Source of the DNA: Rothia sp. (in: high G+C Gram-positive bacteria)
GTDB taxonomy: Bacteria; Actinomycetota; Actinomycetes; Actinomycetales; Micrococcaceae
Direction: 5' to 3'
Assembly: GCA_030524105.1 (NCBI GenBank)
Contig: JAUNHE010000007.1
Coordinates: 62,001-126,000 of the forward strand
DNA length: 64,000 bases
In this document: positions 17,079 through 25,854 of the stretch, piece after piece
How the letters are laid out: every line of letters starts with the position of its first letter
Numbering within the stretch: position 1 is the stretch's first letter
Program-made: the position numbers and the translations under genes
The notes under the pieces: model-generated
The model's input: the letters and a program-made list of their open reading frames with translations, nothing else
Told to the model about the DNA's origin: nothing
The model's database searches: none

Positions 17079-17423
17079 GATCTACTGCCTCCCTCATTTA
17101 AATATGCATGACATATGCAATTATAGATCTTTGTTAAGAAGGCTGTGCTGGCCGTTGTGGCAGGATTGCGGTTAGCTGCTGCCCGGTGGCCAACTTCTGG
17201 GTCTTGCCTGCTTGTTTTGCTATGCCTTCTGTTACAAAAATTTTTAAAATTTTTTTTTTGCACCGGAGCAGTCAGCGGACACCTGTAAAAATAACCTAAG
17301 TGGAATATTTACAGCCAAAAATGGCCTCAAGGCTTGGCTTGAACCCAAAAAACTTTCCTTTAAAACTGTGTAACTTTAGAGAAGCTTCATTTTGACCATA
17401 CACACTGTGAGGACTTCTAGACC
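17079..17423. other. AT-rich divergent intergenic region between nirK and the 17424 gene
   Basis: No gene is seen in 345 bp. The nirK-proximal side holds the TGCATnnCATATGC site. The centre has A/T runs (TTTTTAAAATTTTTTTTTT near 17236) and the region should contain the promoters for both divergent genes; I cannot place -35 and -10 boxes confidently. Confidence 0.5.
17105..17118 (-). promoter_or_regulatory. Candidate operator TGCATnnCATATGC at nirK
   Basis: TGCATGACATATGC is centred about 33 nt upstream of the nirK start, where it would overlap the promoter or leader. On the nirK strand it reads GCATATGTCATGCATATTT, which loosely resembles NO-sensing NsrR half-sites (ATGCAT-TTT). The same motif precedes the dioxygenase gene at 4786. 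NsrR control is a guess; the duplication is seen. Confidence 0.4.
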
Positions 17424-18398
17424 ATGACCCAACCGCCTAGGTCGGCCCAGGGGATGCCGCCTGAGCAAGGGGTAGCAGCCCCGGCTTTCTTTAAAACTAA
17501 GTGGGGAATTGTGACCCTCACCGCCTCGGGCCTGCTAGCCCTCCTGCTGATTGCCGCTATTGTTAGCGGGCTGGTCATGATCAAGGCTAAAGACCGGGCA
17601 GAAAGCCAGCCGCAGCAGGAGCAAGGCCAGCAGTTAAGCTCTGCTTCAGCTACTTTAAGCACTGCTGATCTTTTTGCTTCAGCGGATTCCGGGCAGAGCT
17701 CAGCTTCTCCTTCTGCTTCAGCTACAGCAGACCGGACCTTGAGCGCTGAGAGGCAAGGCGGCTCTAAGACAGGCCTGCCTCCCGTAACCCTGGCAGATAA
17801 CCCTACGGTCAAGGAGCCCGCGGGGCCTTCCAATCTTTATACCGGTCAAGGCAATAAAACCTTGGAGGTTCAGATACCCGGTGGCCTGGATACCGGCTAT
17901 CTGGTCTACAGCCTTGAAGGAGACGGCAAAAATTCCTTGGCTATTGATCAGCTTTCGGCAGCCGGTACAGAAGAAGCCGGCCAAGGAATCCTGAGCGTTA
18001 GTAAAAAGACCAGTGGCAGTATGCTGCTCTACGGCACAGATAAGATGACTAAAACCATCAAAATTACGGCCTCGGGAAACTGGCAGATCAAGGTCTACAG
18101 TATGTCGGATATCCCAAGGTACACTTCCGGAGAGGTTATTCGTAGCGAAGGCTCGGCTGTCTTTGTGTTGGACGGTTCTGGCCTAGGGGCTCAGGCCCGC
18201 TACAACGTAGCCGAGCAAGACCTTCAAAGTCAGGCACTTTTTGCCCTGGCAGCTACCTCCCTAGAGACAAAAGAACGTCAGGTGCTGGCACTTGCGCTAC
18301 AGAATTCATATACGACCGACTTTACTCTGCCCGAGGGCACCCTCTTTTTAGTTGATGTCACAAGTCTTTGTGGCGAGTGGAGCCTGTCCCTTAGCTAA
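17424..18398 (+). CDS. Single-pass envelope protein, tandem paralogue of the next gene
   Basis: 324 residues: a proline-rich cytoplasmic N-terminus, one helix (about 35-57, VTLTASGLLALLLIAAIVSG), a Ser/Ala/Gln-rich linker, and an extracellular beta-rich domain (about 145-324). The domain shares the pattern TASGNWQIKVYS...GEVI.....FVLDG with the downstream gene's ATGDWVIRLHS...GDTI.....FTLDG, so the two arose by tandem duplication. No enzymatic motif is seen. AGGA lies about 10 nt before the ATG. The two genes are 36 bp apart and likely co-transcribed. Confidence 0.7.
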   Translation: MTQPPRSAQGMPPEQGVAAPAFFKTKWGIVTLTASGLLALLLIAAIVSGLVMIKAKDRAESQPQQEQGQQLSSASATLSTADLFASADSGQSSASPSASATADRTLSAERQGGSKTGLPPVTLADNPTVKEPAGPSNLYTGQGNKTLEVQIPGGLDTGYLVYSLEGDGKNSLAIDQLSAAGTEEAGQGILSVSKKTSGSMLLYGTDKMTKTIKITASGNWQIKVYSMSDIPRYTSGEVIRSEGSAVFVLDGSGLGAQARYNVAEQDLQSQALFALAATSLETKERQVLALALQNSYTTDFTLPEGTLFLVDVTSLCGEWSLSLS

Positions 18399-18434
18399 TC
18401 AAGCCACTATCTAGTCCAGAAAGAAGGATCTTAC

Positions 18435-19526
18435 ATGGCTAAACGTTTTAATGTTCCCCCTAACTGGCCGACACCACCGCAGGGATGGACGCCCGAGCCG
18501 GGCTGGCAGCCGGATCCTGCCTGGGGCCCGGCTCCGGAAGGCTGGCAATTGTGGGTTGAGCAAGAGGAAACAGCAGCAACTCCAACAGAAGAAGCAGAAC
18601 CGGGGGCAGGCTCAGCGGAGCCGGCAGGATCCCCAGCAGAAGCAAACGGGGGCCAGTACAGGGCAAACTATGAGCAAGCCTATCAGCAGCAAGCTTCGGC
18701 CGCTCAGCCTGGGGCAGCTAAAAAATTTCTGAGCAGCACTGCCGGAATTCTTAGCATTATTGGTCTTGTGCTCCTGGCTCTTATTGTGGCGCTGGCGCTG
18801 GTGATTGGTGAATTTTTTAGGTCTTCTTTAGACTCAGACCAGCAGGGAACTGATTCTAGTGGGGGCAGCAGTCAAATATTTGGGCAGAGTGAACAGGCAG
18901 AAGGAGAAACACAGCAGACAGGAGGTGAAGTTAAGGAGTATAAGGGAAGCGGTGATCAAATAATTGAGATCAGCAAACCGGACGGGAAAGACTCATCTGC
19001 CTGGTTGGAGTATGAGTTTAAGGCAAAGCCGGATGAGAGCTTCCAAGTTTTTAGTGTAGCCGGCAAAAGTAGCTCGGATGAGTTAAGCTTTTACCTGCAT
19101 TACCTGCCTGAGGGGGATACGTCCGGTTCTACCTGGATAGATACAGAGAAAAGGGACAGGACAGAAAAAATCGAGGTTCGTGCAACGGGGGACTGGGTTA
19201 TTCGCCTACATTCGGTGGTTGATGCACCAGCCCATAAGGTTGGGGATACCATTAAGGGTGGTTATAAAGGCAGCAACTATATCGGTGATCAGGCTTTTAC
19301 CCTGGATGGTGGGGCTAGCAAGGTCAAAATAAAACATAAGACCACGGAGGAGGATGCAGGCCTGATGGTTACAGCCCTCAACCCCGAATCCGGCACCTGG
19401 AACACTATAGACCGAACTAGCGGCCAAGAGTATGAGGTTAGCATCAATATCAAGGACTTGCCCGATAAGACTGCAATAAAGGTGGATAGCCAGGATGGCC
19501 TAGAGTGGGAAATTACCTTCGAGTAG
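18435..19526 (+). CDS. Membrane protein with N-terminal W-x-P-D-P module and extracellular beta domain
   Basis: 363 residues. The first 35 carry FNVPPNWPTPPQGW followed by short repeats of the form GW-x-P-x-P-x-W-x-P-D-P, a DUF2510-like actinobacterial module facing the cytoplasm. A Gln/Ala/Glu-rich linker, one transmembrane helix (about 104-127) and an extracellular domain paralogous to the preceding gene follow. The same N-terminal module recurs in the gene at 22681. Its function is unknown; similar modules sit on actinobacterial envelope proteins. The ribosome site AGAAGGA lies about 8 nt before the ATG. Its 3' end overlaps the convergent transferase gene by 14 bp. Confidence 0.75.
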   Translation: MAKRFNVPPNWPTPPQGWTPEPGWQPDPAWGPAPEGWQLWVEQEETAATPTEEAEPGAGSAEPAGSPAEANGGQYRANYEQAYQQQASAAQPGAAKKFLSSTAGILSIIGLVLLALIVALALVIGEFFRSSLDSDQQGTDSSGGSSQIFGQSEQAEGETQQTGGEVKEYKGSGDQIIEISKPDGKDSSAWLEYEFKAKPDESFQVFSVAGKSSSDELSFYLHYLPEGDTSGSTWIDTEKRDRTEKIEVRATGDWVIRLHSVVDAPAHKVGDTIKGGYKGSNYIGDQAFTLDGGASKVKIKHKTTEEDAGLMVTALNPESGTWNTIDRTSGQEYEVSINIKDLPDKTAIKVDSQDGLEWEITFE

Positions 19527-20790
19527 ACCGGATTCCCACTATTATCCACAAGCACACTGTCATGAAGAGGGCAATAATTGGTATGGCTGAAATAAGCAGG
19601 GGGAGGCGGGCAATGTAATCCAGCTGGTCGGAGGAGCCGTGTAGCCAGCTGCCAATCCACATGGGCGAAATCCACAGGCCAAGGGAGCCTACCCAGGCGC
19701 AAATGGAAGCCAGGGTTTTAATACCGGCCGGGCCCTGGGCAAAAAAGGTGGGGAAGGCGTCTAACCACAGGGCGGCAACTAGGAGGGGAAGCCAGATATT
19801 GTGGTGAGACCAGCTGATAGGGCTCATGGACAGCATCAGAAAAGCATTCAGCGAGATCTGCGAGAGCAGCATGTGGCGATCTTCTAGAATGACGAGCAGT
19901 CTAGCAACCCCAAGCATGAGGGCAAGGATTAGGCCGTAGTGGACTATTTTGAGGCCTAATCCCGGCCCTAGGCCCAGGTGCATAAGCCAGCCCTGGATGG
20001 AGATATTGTCGAGATAGTTAATGTTGCCCACTCGGGAGGGGTCGGATACTGCAGAAGTCCAAAATTCAACCGATTCTCGGGGCAGGAGTAAAAAGCCGAT
20101 TGCTACGCTCGTAAAGAAGGAGGCGGCTAGGGTTAGAAGACCTTTGATGTCCTTACGCACCAGCAGTATTAAACCGAAGGCCAGTGGGGTCAGTTTAATT
20201 CCGCCGGCAATACCGATGAAGAAACCTCTAGGTAGTTTACGGGCAGGCCGTAGAAAGTCCCATAAAACTAGCAGCATAATAAGCGGGTTAATTTGCACCA
20301 AACCCATGCCGCGCAGCCAGGGGCCGGAGCACAAGATTAAGGTTAAGAGCAGGGCCAGTGTTGCCCGCTCCCCCAGGTAGTGCTGGAGAGGAAGTTGCCG
20401 GCCGCGTTCTTGGGTGTAGCGCATGATCAAAGTAGCTAGCCAGAAGGCAACCGCCCAGGCTAGAAGCATCATGACTACTATGCCCAGCCAGGGAGGGATA
20501 AAGGCTAGTGGCACAAAGATGAGGGCTGCAAAGGGTGGGTAGGTGAAGGGTAGGGAGAAGTCCTCATTAAGCCTGAGTAGGTCAATAACGTAGAGTTCTT
20601 TATCAAACCCTTCGTTGTTAAAAACCGTCATGGCTCCTAGGCGGTAAACCGAAAAGTCCAGGGCACCGACCGTTAGCGCATAGGTCATGGTGTAGCACAG
20701 CACGCCGGCTAGTAAAACAAAAGCGGCTATTTGGGCAAGGCGGCGGCCGCCCGAGAGGGGGACCGGCTGGGGTGCTGAACCTGAATTCAT
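19513..20790 (-). CDS. GT87 family polyprenol-phosphate-mannose-dependent mannosyltransferase-like protein
   Basis: 425 residues with about ten membrane helices. An Asp in the first loop (GALDFSVY), FTYPPFAALIFVPLAF, the QINPLIMLLVL helix and GIAGGIKLTPLAFGLILLVRKD are typical of the GT87/DUF2029 family (PimE, MptC and relatives), which transfer mannose from a polyprenyl carrier to cell-envelope glycans on the outer face of the membrane. Specific acceptor unknown. ATG 20790 is preceded by a GAGGAAAA tract. It is the distal gene of a minus-strand run with the membrane proteins at 20833 and 21359. Confidence 0.8.
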   Translation of the reverse strand: MNSGSAPQPVPLSGGRRLAQIAAFVLLAGVLCYTMTYALTVGALDFSVYRLGAMTVFNNEGFDKELYVIDLLRLNEDFSLPFTYPPFAALIFVPLAFIPPWLGIVVMMLLAWAVAFWLATLIMRYTQERGRQLPLQHYLGERATLALLLTLILCSGPWLRGMGLVQINPLIMLLVLWDFLRPARKLPRGFFIGIAGGIKLTPLAFGLILLVRKDIKGLLTLAASFFTSVAIGFLLLPRESVEFWTSAVSDPSRVGNINYLDNISIQGWLMHLGLGPGLGLKIVHYGLILALMLGVARLLVILEDRHMLLSQISLNAFLMLSMSPISWSHHNIWLPLLVAALWLDAFPTFFAQGPAGIKTLASICAWVGSLGLWISPMWIGSWLHGSSDQLDYIARLPLLISAIPIIALFMTVCLWIIVGIRSTRR

Positions 20791-20832
20791 GATTTTCCTC
20801 TAGGTATGTGGTGCAGGGGTGGTTTACTGCGC

Positions 20833-21276
20833 TTATTGGTCATCCGCTTTTTTGACGGTGGCTACAAGATTGTTTGCCCGGTTACGGCGCTGCTGCCTTT
20901 TAGATTCTTTACGTTTTTTCTTTTCTTTTTTGGGTAGGGCGGCGATGGTGAAGGCAAGTTCTAGCGCCAGGAGGAAAAAGGCCAGGTAGTAGATGATGAC
21001 CTGCGGATACAGCCAATAGACAGCGGCCACTACCCCAATAATACTGGCGATCAGGCTCAGGACGGCCAAACCCAGCAGGAGGGTTCTGGGCCCGGTAAAA
21101 CTTTCTATTGCCGTCCGATTACGCCAGTGCAGGTAGATGCTGGCAAAAAGAAAAAGGATGGGAAAGAAAACCTGGCCAGAGAGGACCATGCTGTTGGCTG
21201 TGTACTGGTAGATACCCAGGGCTTGGGTGAGGGCGGTCGCTAGGAGAAGCAGGGGCGCGGGCAAAGATTTGATCAC
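20833..21276 (-). CDS. Four-helix membrane protein of unknown function
   Basis: 147 residues with four hydrophobic segments (about 5-22, 32-49, 65-85, 91-112) and a strongly basic Lys/Arg-rich C-terminal tail (KKEKKKRKESKRQQRR) that should stay cytoplasmic and could touch nucleic acid or phospholipid. It lies 42 bp upstream of the GT87 gene on the same strand and may be its partner. I do not recognise the family. Confidence 0.65.
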   Translation of the reverse strand: MIKSLPAPLLLLATALTQALGIYQYTANSMVLSGQVFFPILFLFASIYLHWRNRTAIESFTGPRTLLLGLAVLSLIASIIGVVAAVYWLYPQVIIYYLAFFLLALELAFTIAALPKKEKKKRKESKRQQRRNRANNLVATVKKADDQ

Positions 21277-21358
21277 AGCATTATTCTACCGGCTTGAGCT
21301 GCCAGCTAGGGTGTGGATAGCGCTGCTAGGCTGAGCGGTCTAGAAATTGGCCGCTGAT

Positions 21359-21868
21359 TTAAGGGGTGGCGTAGTAGATAATAAGGGCTCCAGTAAAGAT
21401 GCTGGCAGCCAGGAGGGCGCAGCCTAGTTCAAGGAGCATGCCCAGGCCCATAGATTTAAGGGCTGACAGGGTTGAGGGCAGGGCTTTTGTCATACTTTTT
21501 TGCCGGTAGAGCTCGCTCAGCAGCAGGCCTAGGGCAAAGCCAATAAAGAGCCCTAGCACGGGGATTAAAAACATGCCGACCACGGCGGCCAGGGCTGCCA
21601 AAAGCGTTGATTTATTGGGTATTTTCTCCCGTTTGAGGGTTCTGCCCGTCAGGATGAACTGGGCAGACATGCCCACAAGCAGGATGGTTCCGCCTAAGCC
21701 TAGCGCCCACCAGGCTTCGGCAGACTGCAGGCAGAGCGACCAGAGTAGGAGGCCGGCAAGGATAGCAAAGGAACCGGGCAAGACGGGGTAGACAATGCCG
21801 ATAATCCCAACAGCGATCAGAAGAGCACTAAGAATAGTGATAATAAGCTCAAAAGACATGGCTTCCAT
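21359..21868 (-). CDS. DUF456 family membrane protein
   Basis: 169 residues, four to five hydrophobic segments. IGIVYPVLPGSFAILAG near the N-terminus and the glycine-rich FLIPVLGLFIGFALGLLLSELYR segment match the DUF456 family (glycine-zipper-like membrane proteins of unknown role). Either ATG 21868 or the ATG three codons in (21859, MSFELI) may be used; the ribosome site is weak for both. It is read in the same direction as the two following envelope genes. Confidence 0.7.
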   Translation of the reverse strand: MEAMSFELIITILSALLIAVGIIGIVYPVLPGSFAILAGLLLWSLCLQSAEAWWALGLGGTILLVGMSAQFILTGRTLKREKIPNKSTLLAALAAVVGMFLIPVLGLFIGFALGLLLSELYRQKSMTKALPSTLSALKSMGLGMLLELGCALLAASIFTGALIIYYATP

Positions 21869-22027
21869 TCTAGTAGGAGCCCGGCATCTGTAAAGTTACA
21901 TATAAGGGTACGAACAAAAATTTGCAATAAGGAACACAATTTGTACTTGACTGGAGGGTAATACAAAAGAATAAGTATAAAAATATGTATGATAAAAGGG
22001 ATTTATTAAAAACGCATAGAGGTAAAC

Positions 22028-22636
22028 ATGAAATCCCCCAAGATCCTTGCGCTACCCGCACTAGCACTACTGGCCCTGACCGGCTGCTCAAGCAGCAACC
22101 AAGCTGAAAACAAGCCGATGGAATCAGTTTCCCCAATTCAAAACCAAGCCACTCAAGCAGCCACAGAGAATTTAAATGAACGTGGAAACATTGAGGCTAG
22201 CATTGGTGAAGAAATTGTAATCAGTGGACTAGCAGATAACTCGGAAGTATATAAGTTTAAAGTAACCGGTATCGAGCTTGACGTTCAATGCACTGAACCT
22301 TATTCACAACCCGCTGAAAACGGCCATTTTATAAAAGTTAACCTTGAAGTTAACACGGGCTCAAAAGAAGCCTTTGACGAGAACTACTACCACAGCCTTT
22401 ATACTGATGGTTCTTCCTTTAAGTACATTGATAACAACGGGACAACCTTCGGTGGAAGCATCTATACAGGGCCTACTTATGGTTGTATAGCGGAGTCAGC
22501 AAAGTTTCCATATGAGCTAGGACCTGCAGAAAAAGCAGCCGGAAGTATAATCCTGGATGTGCCCAACCTAAACGGCGTCATCGTCTATGAAGACCCACAG
22601 TCTCAAGGCGGGGCTGAGTATCAGATCAGCGCGTAG
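22028..22636 (+). CDS. Lipoprotein of unknown function, DUF4352-like Ig domain
   Basis: 202 residues. The signal peptide ends in the lipobox LTGC (Cys20), followed by a Ser/Asn/Gln linker and a beta-sandwich-like domain (about 60-202) whose order of strands and paired cysteines resembles DUF4352/telokin-like extracellular modules. It would be anchored on the outer face of the membrane. GAGGT lies about 7 nt before the ATG. The upstream 159 bp are AT-rich with a TTGACT -35-like box at 21947. It has its own promoter region and terminator, so it is probably monocistronic. Confidence 0.75.
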   Translation: MKSPKILALPALALLALTGCSSSNQAENKPMESVSPIQNQATQAATENLNERGNIEASIGEEIVISGLADNSEVYKFKVTGIELDVQCTEPYSQPAENGHFIKVNLEVNTGSKEAFDENYYHSLYTDGSSFKYIDNNGTTFGGSIYTGPTYGCIAESAKFPYELGPAEKAAGSIILDVPNLNGVIVYEDPQSQGGAEYQISA

Positions 22637-22650
22637 CGGACAAGAAGGCG

Positions 22651-22676
22651 CCCCTCCAGCAAAGACGGTGGAGGGG
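22651..22676. terminator. Hairpin terminator
   Basis: CCCCTCCA, a 10-nt loop, and TGGAGGGG followed by TCTTCT. It sits between the lipoprotein gene and the convergent gene ending at 22681 and can serve both. Confidence 0.7.
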
Positions 22677-22680
22677 TCTT

Positions 22681-23085
22681 CTATGAGAAGACAAAGCCCC
22701 CAAGGAGACCGGCAGCGAGGAGAAGGCTGAGCAAGAGCAAGACTGCTAGCAGCACCGGAACACGGGGGCTCCTGGGCTTACGATGCCTGCCGCCCCTACT
22801 GCCTTGACGGGCCTTTTTGCCGCCCTGCCGGGGCTGCTCAGCCTGCTGGGAGCTGGCTTGGGCTGCTGGCCTTGTGGCGGGATCGGGGGCAACTGCCCTA
22901 GCCTGGGCAGTTGCAGCCGGGGCAGAATGCCCGCCTGCCTGCTGAATTCTTGGAGAATTATCCGTCCAAAACTCCCAGCCCTTTGGGGCAGGTCCCCAGG
23001 CAGGATCCGGACGCCAGGTGGGATCTGGTTTCCAGCCTTCCGGCATGGCTGGCCAGTTAGGAGGAACGTTAAAAGTAAGTGCCAT
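22681..23085 (-). CDS. Small tail-anchored protein with W-x-P-D-P module
   Basis: 134 residues from ATG 23085. The start is chosen because the conserved module FNVPPNWPAMPEGW begins right after it; an upstream TTG at 23112 would add nine unrelated residues. The module (about 4-38) is followed by an Ala/Gln-rich linker, a very basic segment (GKKARQGSRGGRHRKPRS) and one C-terminal helix (VLLAVLLLLSLLLAAGLLGG). The layout is a cytoplasmic module tethered to the membrane. Same module as the gene at 18435. No clear ribosome site; function unknown. Confidence 0.6.
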   Translation of the reverse strand: MALTFNVPPNWPAMPEGWKPDPTWRPDPAWGPAPKGWEFWTDNSPRIQQAGGHSAPAATAQARAVAPDPATRPAAQASSQQAEQPRQGGKKARQGSRGGRHRKPRSPRVPVLLAVLLLLSLLLAAGLLGGFVFS

Positions 23086-23339
23086 GAAAATTACAAGACT
23101 CTCTGGTTGCAACGGTTCTAAGTAGCGAGGGTGGGGAAGACCCTCCTAGAGTACCCGTGAAATAATGGGGAACCTGGGAAGCAGTCTGTAAATACATCTG
23201 CAGCATGGCCCTCCAACTAACCTCTGTTGCCGTAAGGTTAAGCGACAGAAGGTATAGATGAGCGGTCAAGCTAAAGCAGGCGTTAAGACTATGGGCCCAG
23301 CGCCTGACCTGCCACCTTTGGAACTGAGGAGGAGAGACC

Positions 23340-24458
23340 TTGGCAAACCTTAAGCCAGCAGAGCAGCGGGCAGAAGAAATTCCTTGGCAAAGCCCAAAAA
23401 CTGCTATCCAGGCTAAAGAAAAACCTGCGGATCAGGCCCCGCCACAGCAAGAACAAGCAGCAGCAGGCATAATCGGCGGCAGCTATGCACGGCCCCAAAC
23501 CAGAACCCCGGCCACCGAGCAGCGTCAACTGGAATACCAGCGCCTCTCCTACGCAGACCCGCATTCACGCTGGTGGAAACCTCTTCTTGAAGCGGTAATA
23601 AGCGGATCACTCTTCTTTTTACTTTCTTTTGCAACCTCCCTCACCTGGGTTTTTTACCAGGCCTTTCGGCAGGAAGGCAATATGGGCTCCGTCGTGGGCA
23701 GACTGGATATCGCCAGCCTACAAAAAGGGGCCCTGCAATCCCCCTCCGTCTTTCTACTACTGTTTGGGTCAGTTATACTCATGTGGCCCTGTCTATGGTT
23801 AGCTCGATTACTCCTTGGGCCTAAACCCTGGGGGCTCATTCACTCAGTAGCCGGTAAAATTCGCTGGAGCTGGCTGCTACTCTGCATCGCTATCTCCTTA
23901 GTTTTGTACGTTATTATTCCGGTGGTCTTAACAATTCTTTCCGGTGTCCCCTTAACCATGAGCTCTGAACTGCCGGTTAACCTCTTAGTCACCCTGCTCC
24001 TTTTGATTGTCTTCCTTGTGCCGCTACAGTGCTATGCAGAGGAGATTGTCTTTCGCGGCTACCTGATGCAAACCGTTGGCCGCTGGCTTAAACACCCTGT
24101 CTGGGCTATTGTGCTACCAGCCCCCCTCTTTATGATGGGCCATACCTACGATTTCTGGGGCCAGGCCTCCATCCTCACTATGGGCATTGCCGCCGGTTTT
24201 ATGGTTTGGTACACCGGGGGTTTAGAAGCAGGCATTGCCATGCACGTGGTCAACAATGTTTATCTCATGATCATGGGTGTGCTGGGGCTGACGGATCCTT
24301 TTGCTCAAGAGGGATCAAACTGGGTGGACTATCTCATGGCAAGTGGTCTAGAACTGGTTTTGGTTATTTTAGTAATGTATGCAGCTAAGAAGGTAGGTAT
24401 AGAGCGCAAGGGAAGCTACCGGGTGCTCACCAGTTTTCCCAAAGAAGAGATCTACTAA
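23340..24458 (+). CDS. CPBP family intramembrane metalloprotease (CAAX/Abi-like)
   Basis: 372 residues, TTG start with GAGGAGAG 5-6 nt upstream. After a soluble Gln/Ala-rich N-terminus (about 85 residues) there are roughly seven helices. The CPBP signature is clear: EEIVFRGYLMQ (the Glu-Glu-x3-Arg motif), LFMMGHTYDFWG and IAMHVVNNVYL, giving the two catalytic His. Relatives cleave membrane peptides, for example in bacteriocin self-immunity or prenyl-protein processing; the substrate is unknown. The next gene starts 16 bp later, so the two form an operon. Confidence 0.85.
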   Translation: MANLKPAEQRAEEIPWQSPKTAIQAKEKPADQAPPQQEQAAAGIIGGSYARPQTRTPATEQRQLEYQRLSYADPHSRWWKPLLEAVISGSLFFLLSFATSLTWVFYQAFRQEGNMGSVVGRLDIASLQKGALQSPSVFLLLFGSVILMWPCLWLARLLLGPKPWGLIHSVAGKIRWSWLLLCIAISLVLYVIIPVVLTILSGVPLTMSSELPVNLLVTLLLLIVFLVPLQCYAEEIVFRGYLMQTVGRWLKHPVWAIVLPAPLFMMGHTYDFWGQASILTMGIAAGFMVWYTGGLEAGIAMHVVNNVYLMIMGVLGLTDPFAQEGSNWVDYLMASGLELVLVILVMYAAKKVGIERKGSYRVLTSFPKEEIY

Positions 24459-24473
24459 GAAGAAGGTAAGGCT

Positions 24474-25790
24474 GTGGCAAAAACTCTTAACCCACGCAAA
24501 CAGGCTGAGGATCTAGCGGATTTTATCTCTGCCTCACCAACCAGCTACCAGGCTGTAGCCAGCCTGGCAACTCGATTAAGGGCAGCCGGCTTCAGCCAGC
24601 TGGATGAGGCTGACCCCTGGGAGGCTAGCACCTTACCGGCTGCCTGTTTTGTGATTCGTGACGGCGCCCTCCTAGCCTGGGTTCGCGGGGACCGGGAAGA
24701 ACCGGGCAGCCCCTACCGGATTCTGGGGGCCCATACGGATTCACCGGCCTTTAAGGTTAAACCCCAGCCCTCTATCTCCTCCCTGGGCTGGCAGCAGGTG
24801 GGCGTCGAAATCTACGGGGGGCCTCTCTTAAGTTCCTGGCTAGACCGGGAACTTAAGCTTGCCGGTCGGGTAAGTCTGGCCCGAGATGGCGGGACGGTTA
24901 GCCAGCTAGTCCATACCGGCCCCCTAGCCCGTATTCCGCATCTGGCTATCCACCTGGACCGTTCTCAGCAGGAGCAGCTCACCTTAGACAAACAAAAGCA
25001 TCTTTACCCTATCTGGGCCGGAGCCGAGCGAGGCCAGCAGAATCTCCTGGATTACCTGGGACAAATAGACCAGAACCAGCCCTTTAGTGCCCAGGAGGTA
25101 GTGGGCTTCGACCTCTTTTTTGCCGATGCCCAAGCGCCCGGATTTTTTGGGGCCCAAGGGGAGTTTCTTGCCGCCAGCCGCCTGGACAACCTTTCCTCTG
25201 TACATGCCGGCTTGACGGCCCTAGAGCGTTATTGGGCTGCACAGGCGCAGCAGCAAAGCCAAGCTAGCGTAGTTTTAGCCGCCTTTGACCACGAAGAAAT
25301 TGGTTCTGGCAGCCGCTCGGGTGCTGCCGGGTCCTTCCTCGAAGATATTTTGGTTCGTCTTTCCTGTGCCCGGGGTGAGGATTCGGCCCAGTACCGGCAG
25401 TCTTTGGCGAGGTCGGTTTGCCTCTCCTCCGATGCCGGACACCTGGTGCACCCTAACTATGCCGGCCATCATGACCCGGTTAATCAGCCCCGGGCAGGAG
25501 CCGGCCCACTTCTTAAAATAAACGCTAACCAGCGTTATGCCACAGACTCGGTGGGGGCAGGAATTTTTGCCCTAGCCTGTACGCAGGTGGGCGCTCCCTA
25601 CCAGGAGTTTGTTTCCCACAATAGTATTCCCTGCGGCTCAACCATCGGGCCCATCACGGCAACCCGCCTGGGGATTCGTACCGTGGATGTGGGCTTAGGT
25701 TTGCTGTCTATGCATTCAGCGCGTGAAATGTGCCATATTGCCGATCAAGCCTGGTTGAGTCAGGTCATAGAAGGCTTTTTTCTAGCTTAA
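24474..25790 (+). CDS. M18 family aminopeptidase (aspartyl aminopeptidase-like)
   Basis: 438 residues, GTG start after GAAGGTAAGG. Zinc-ligand segments are LGAHTDSPAFKVKPQ, ASRLDNLSSVHAGL and FDHEEIGSGSRSGAAGSF with the catalytic Glu pair, then FVSHNSIPCGSTIGPITATRLGI and MHSAREM with the last His. The length matches M18 cytosolic dodecameric aminopeptidases, which trim N-terminal acidic or neutral residues from peptides. It follows the CPBP protease gene closely. Confidence 0.9.
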   Translation: MAKTLNPRKQAEDLADFISASPTSYQAVASLATRLRAAGFSQLDEADPWEASTLPAACFVIRDGALLAWVRGDREEPGSPYRILGAHTDSPAFKVKPQPSISSLGWQQVGVEIYGGPLLSSWLDRELKLAGRVSLARDGGTVSQLVHTGPLARIPHLAIHLDRSQQEQLTLDKQKHLYPIWAGAERGQQNLLDYLGQIDQNQPFSAQEVVGFDLFFADAQAPGFFGAQGEFLAASRLDNLSSVHAGLTALERYWAAQAQQQSQASVVLAAFDHEEIGSGSRSGAAGSFLEDILVRLSCARGEDSAQYRQSLARSVCLSSDAGHLVHPNYAGHHDPVNQPRAGAGPLLKINANQRYATDSVGAGIFALACTQVGAPYQEFVSHNSIPCGSTIGPITATRLGIRTVDVGLGLLSMHSAREMCHIADQAWLSQVIEGFFLA

Positions 25791-25854
25791 ACTTTTGTGT
25801 TTTACCTAGCCAGAACTAGCCTACACCCTGTATATATAAATATATGGGCAGTAA

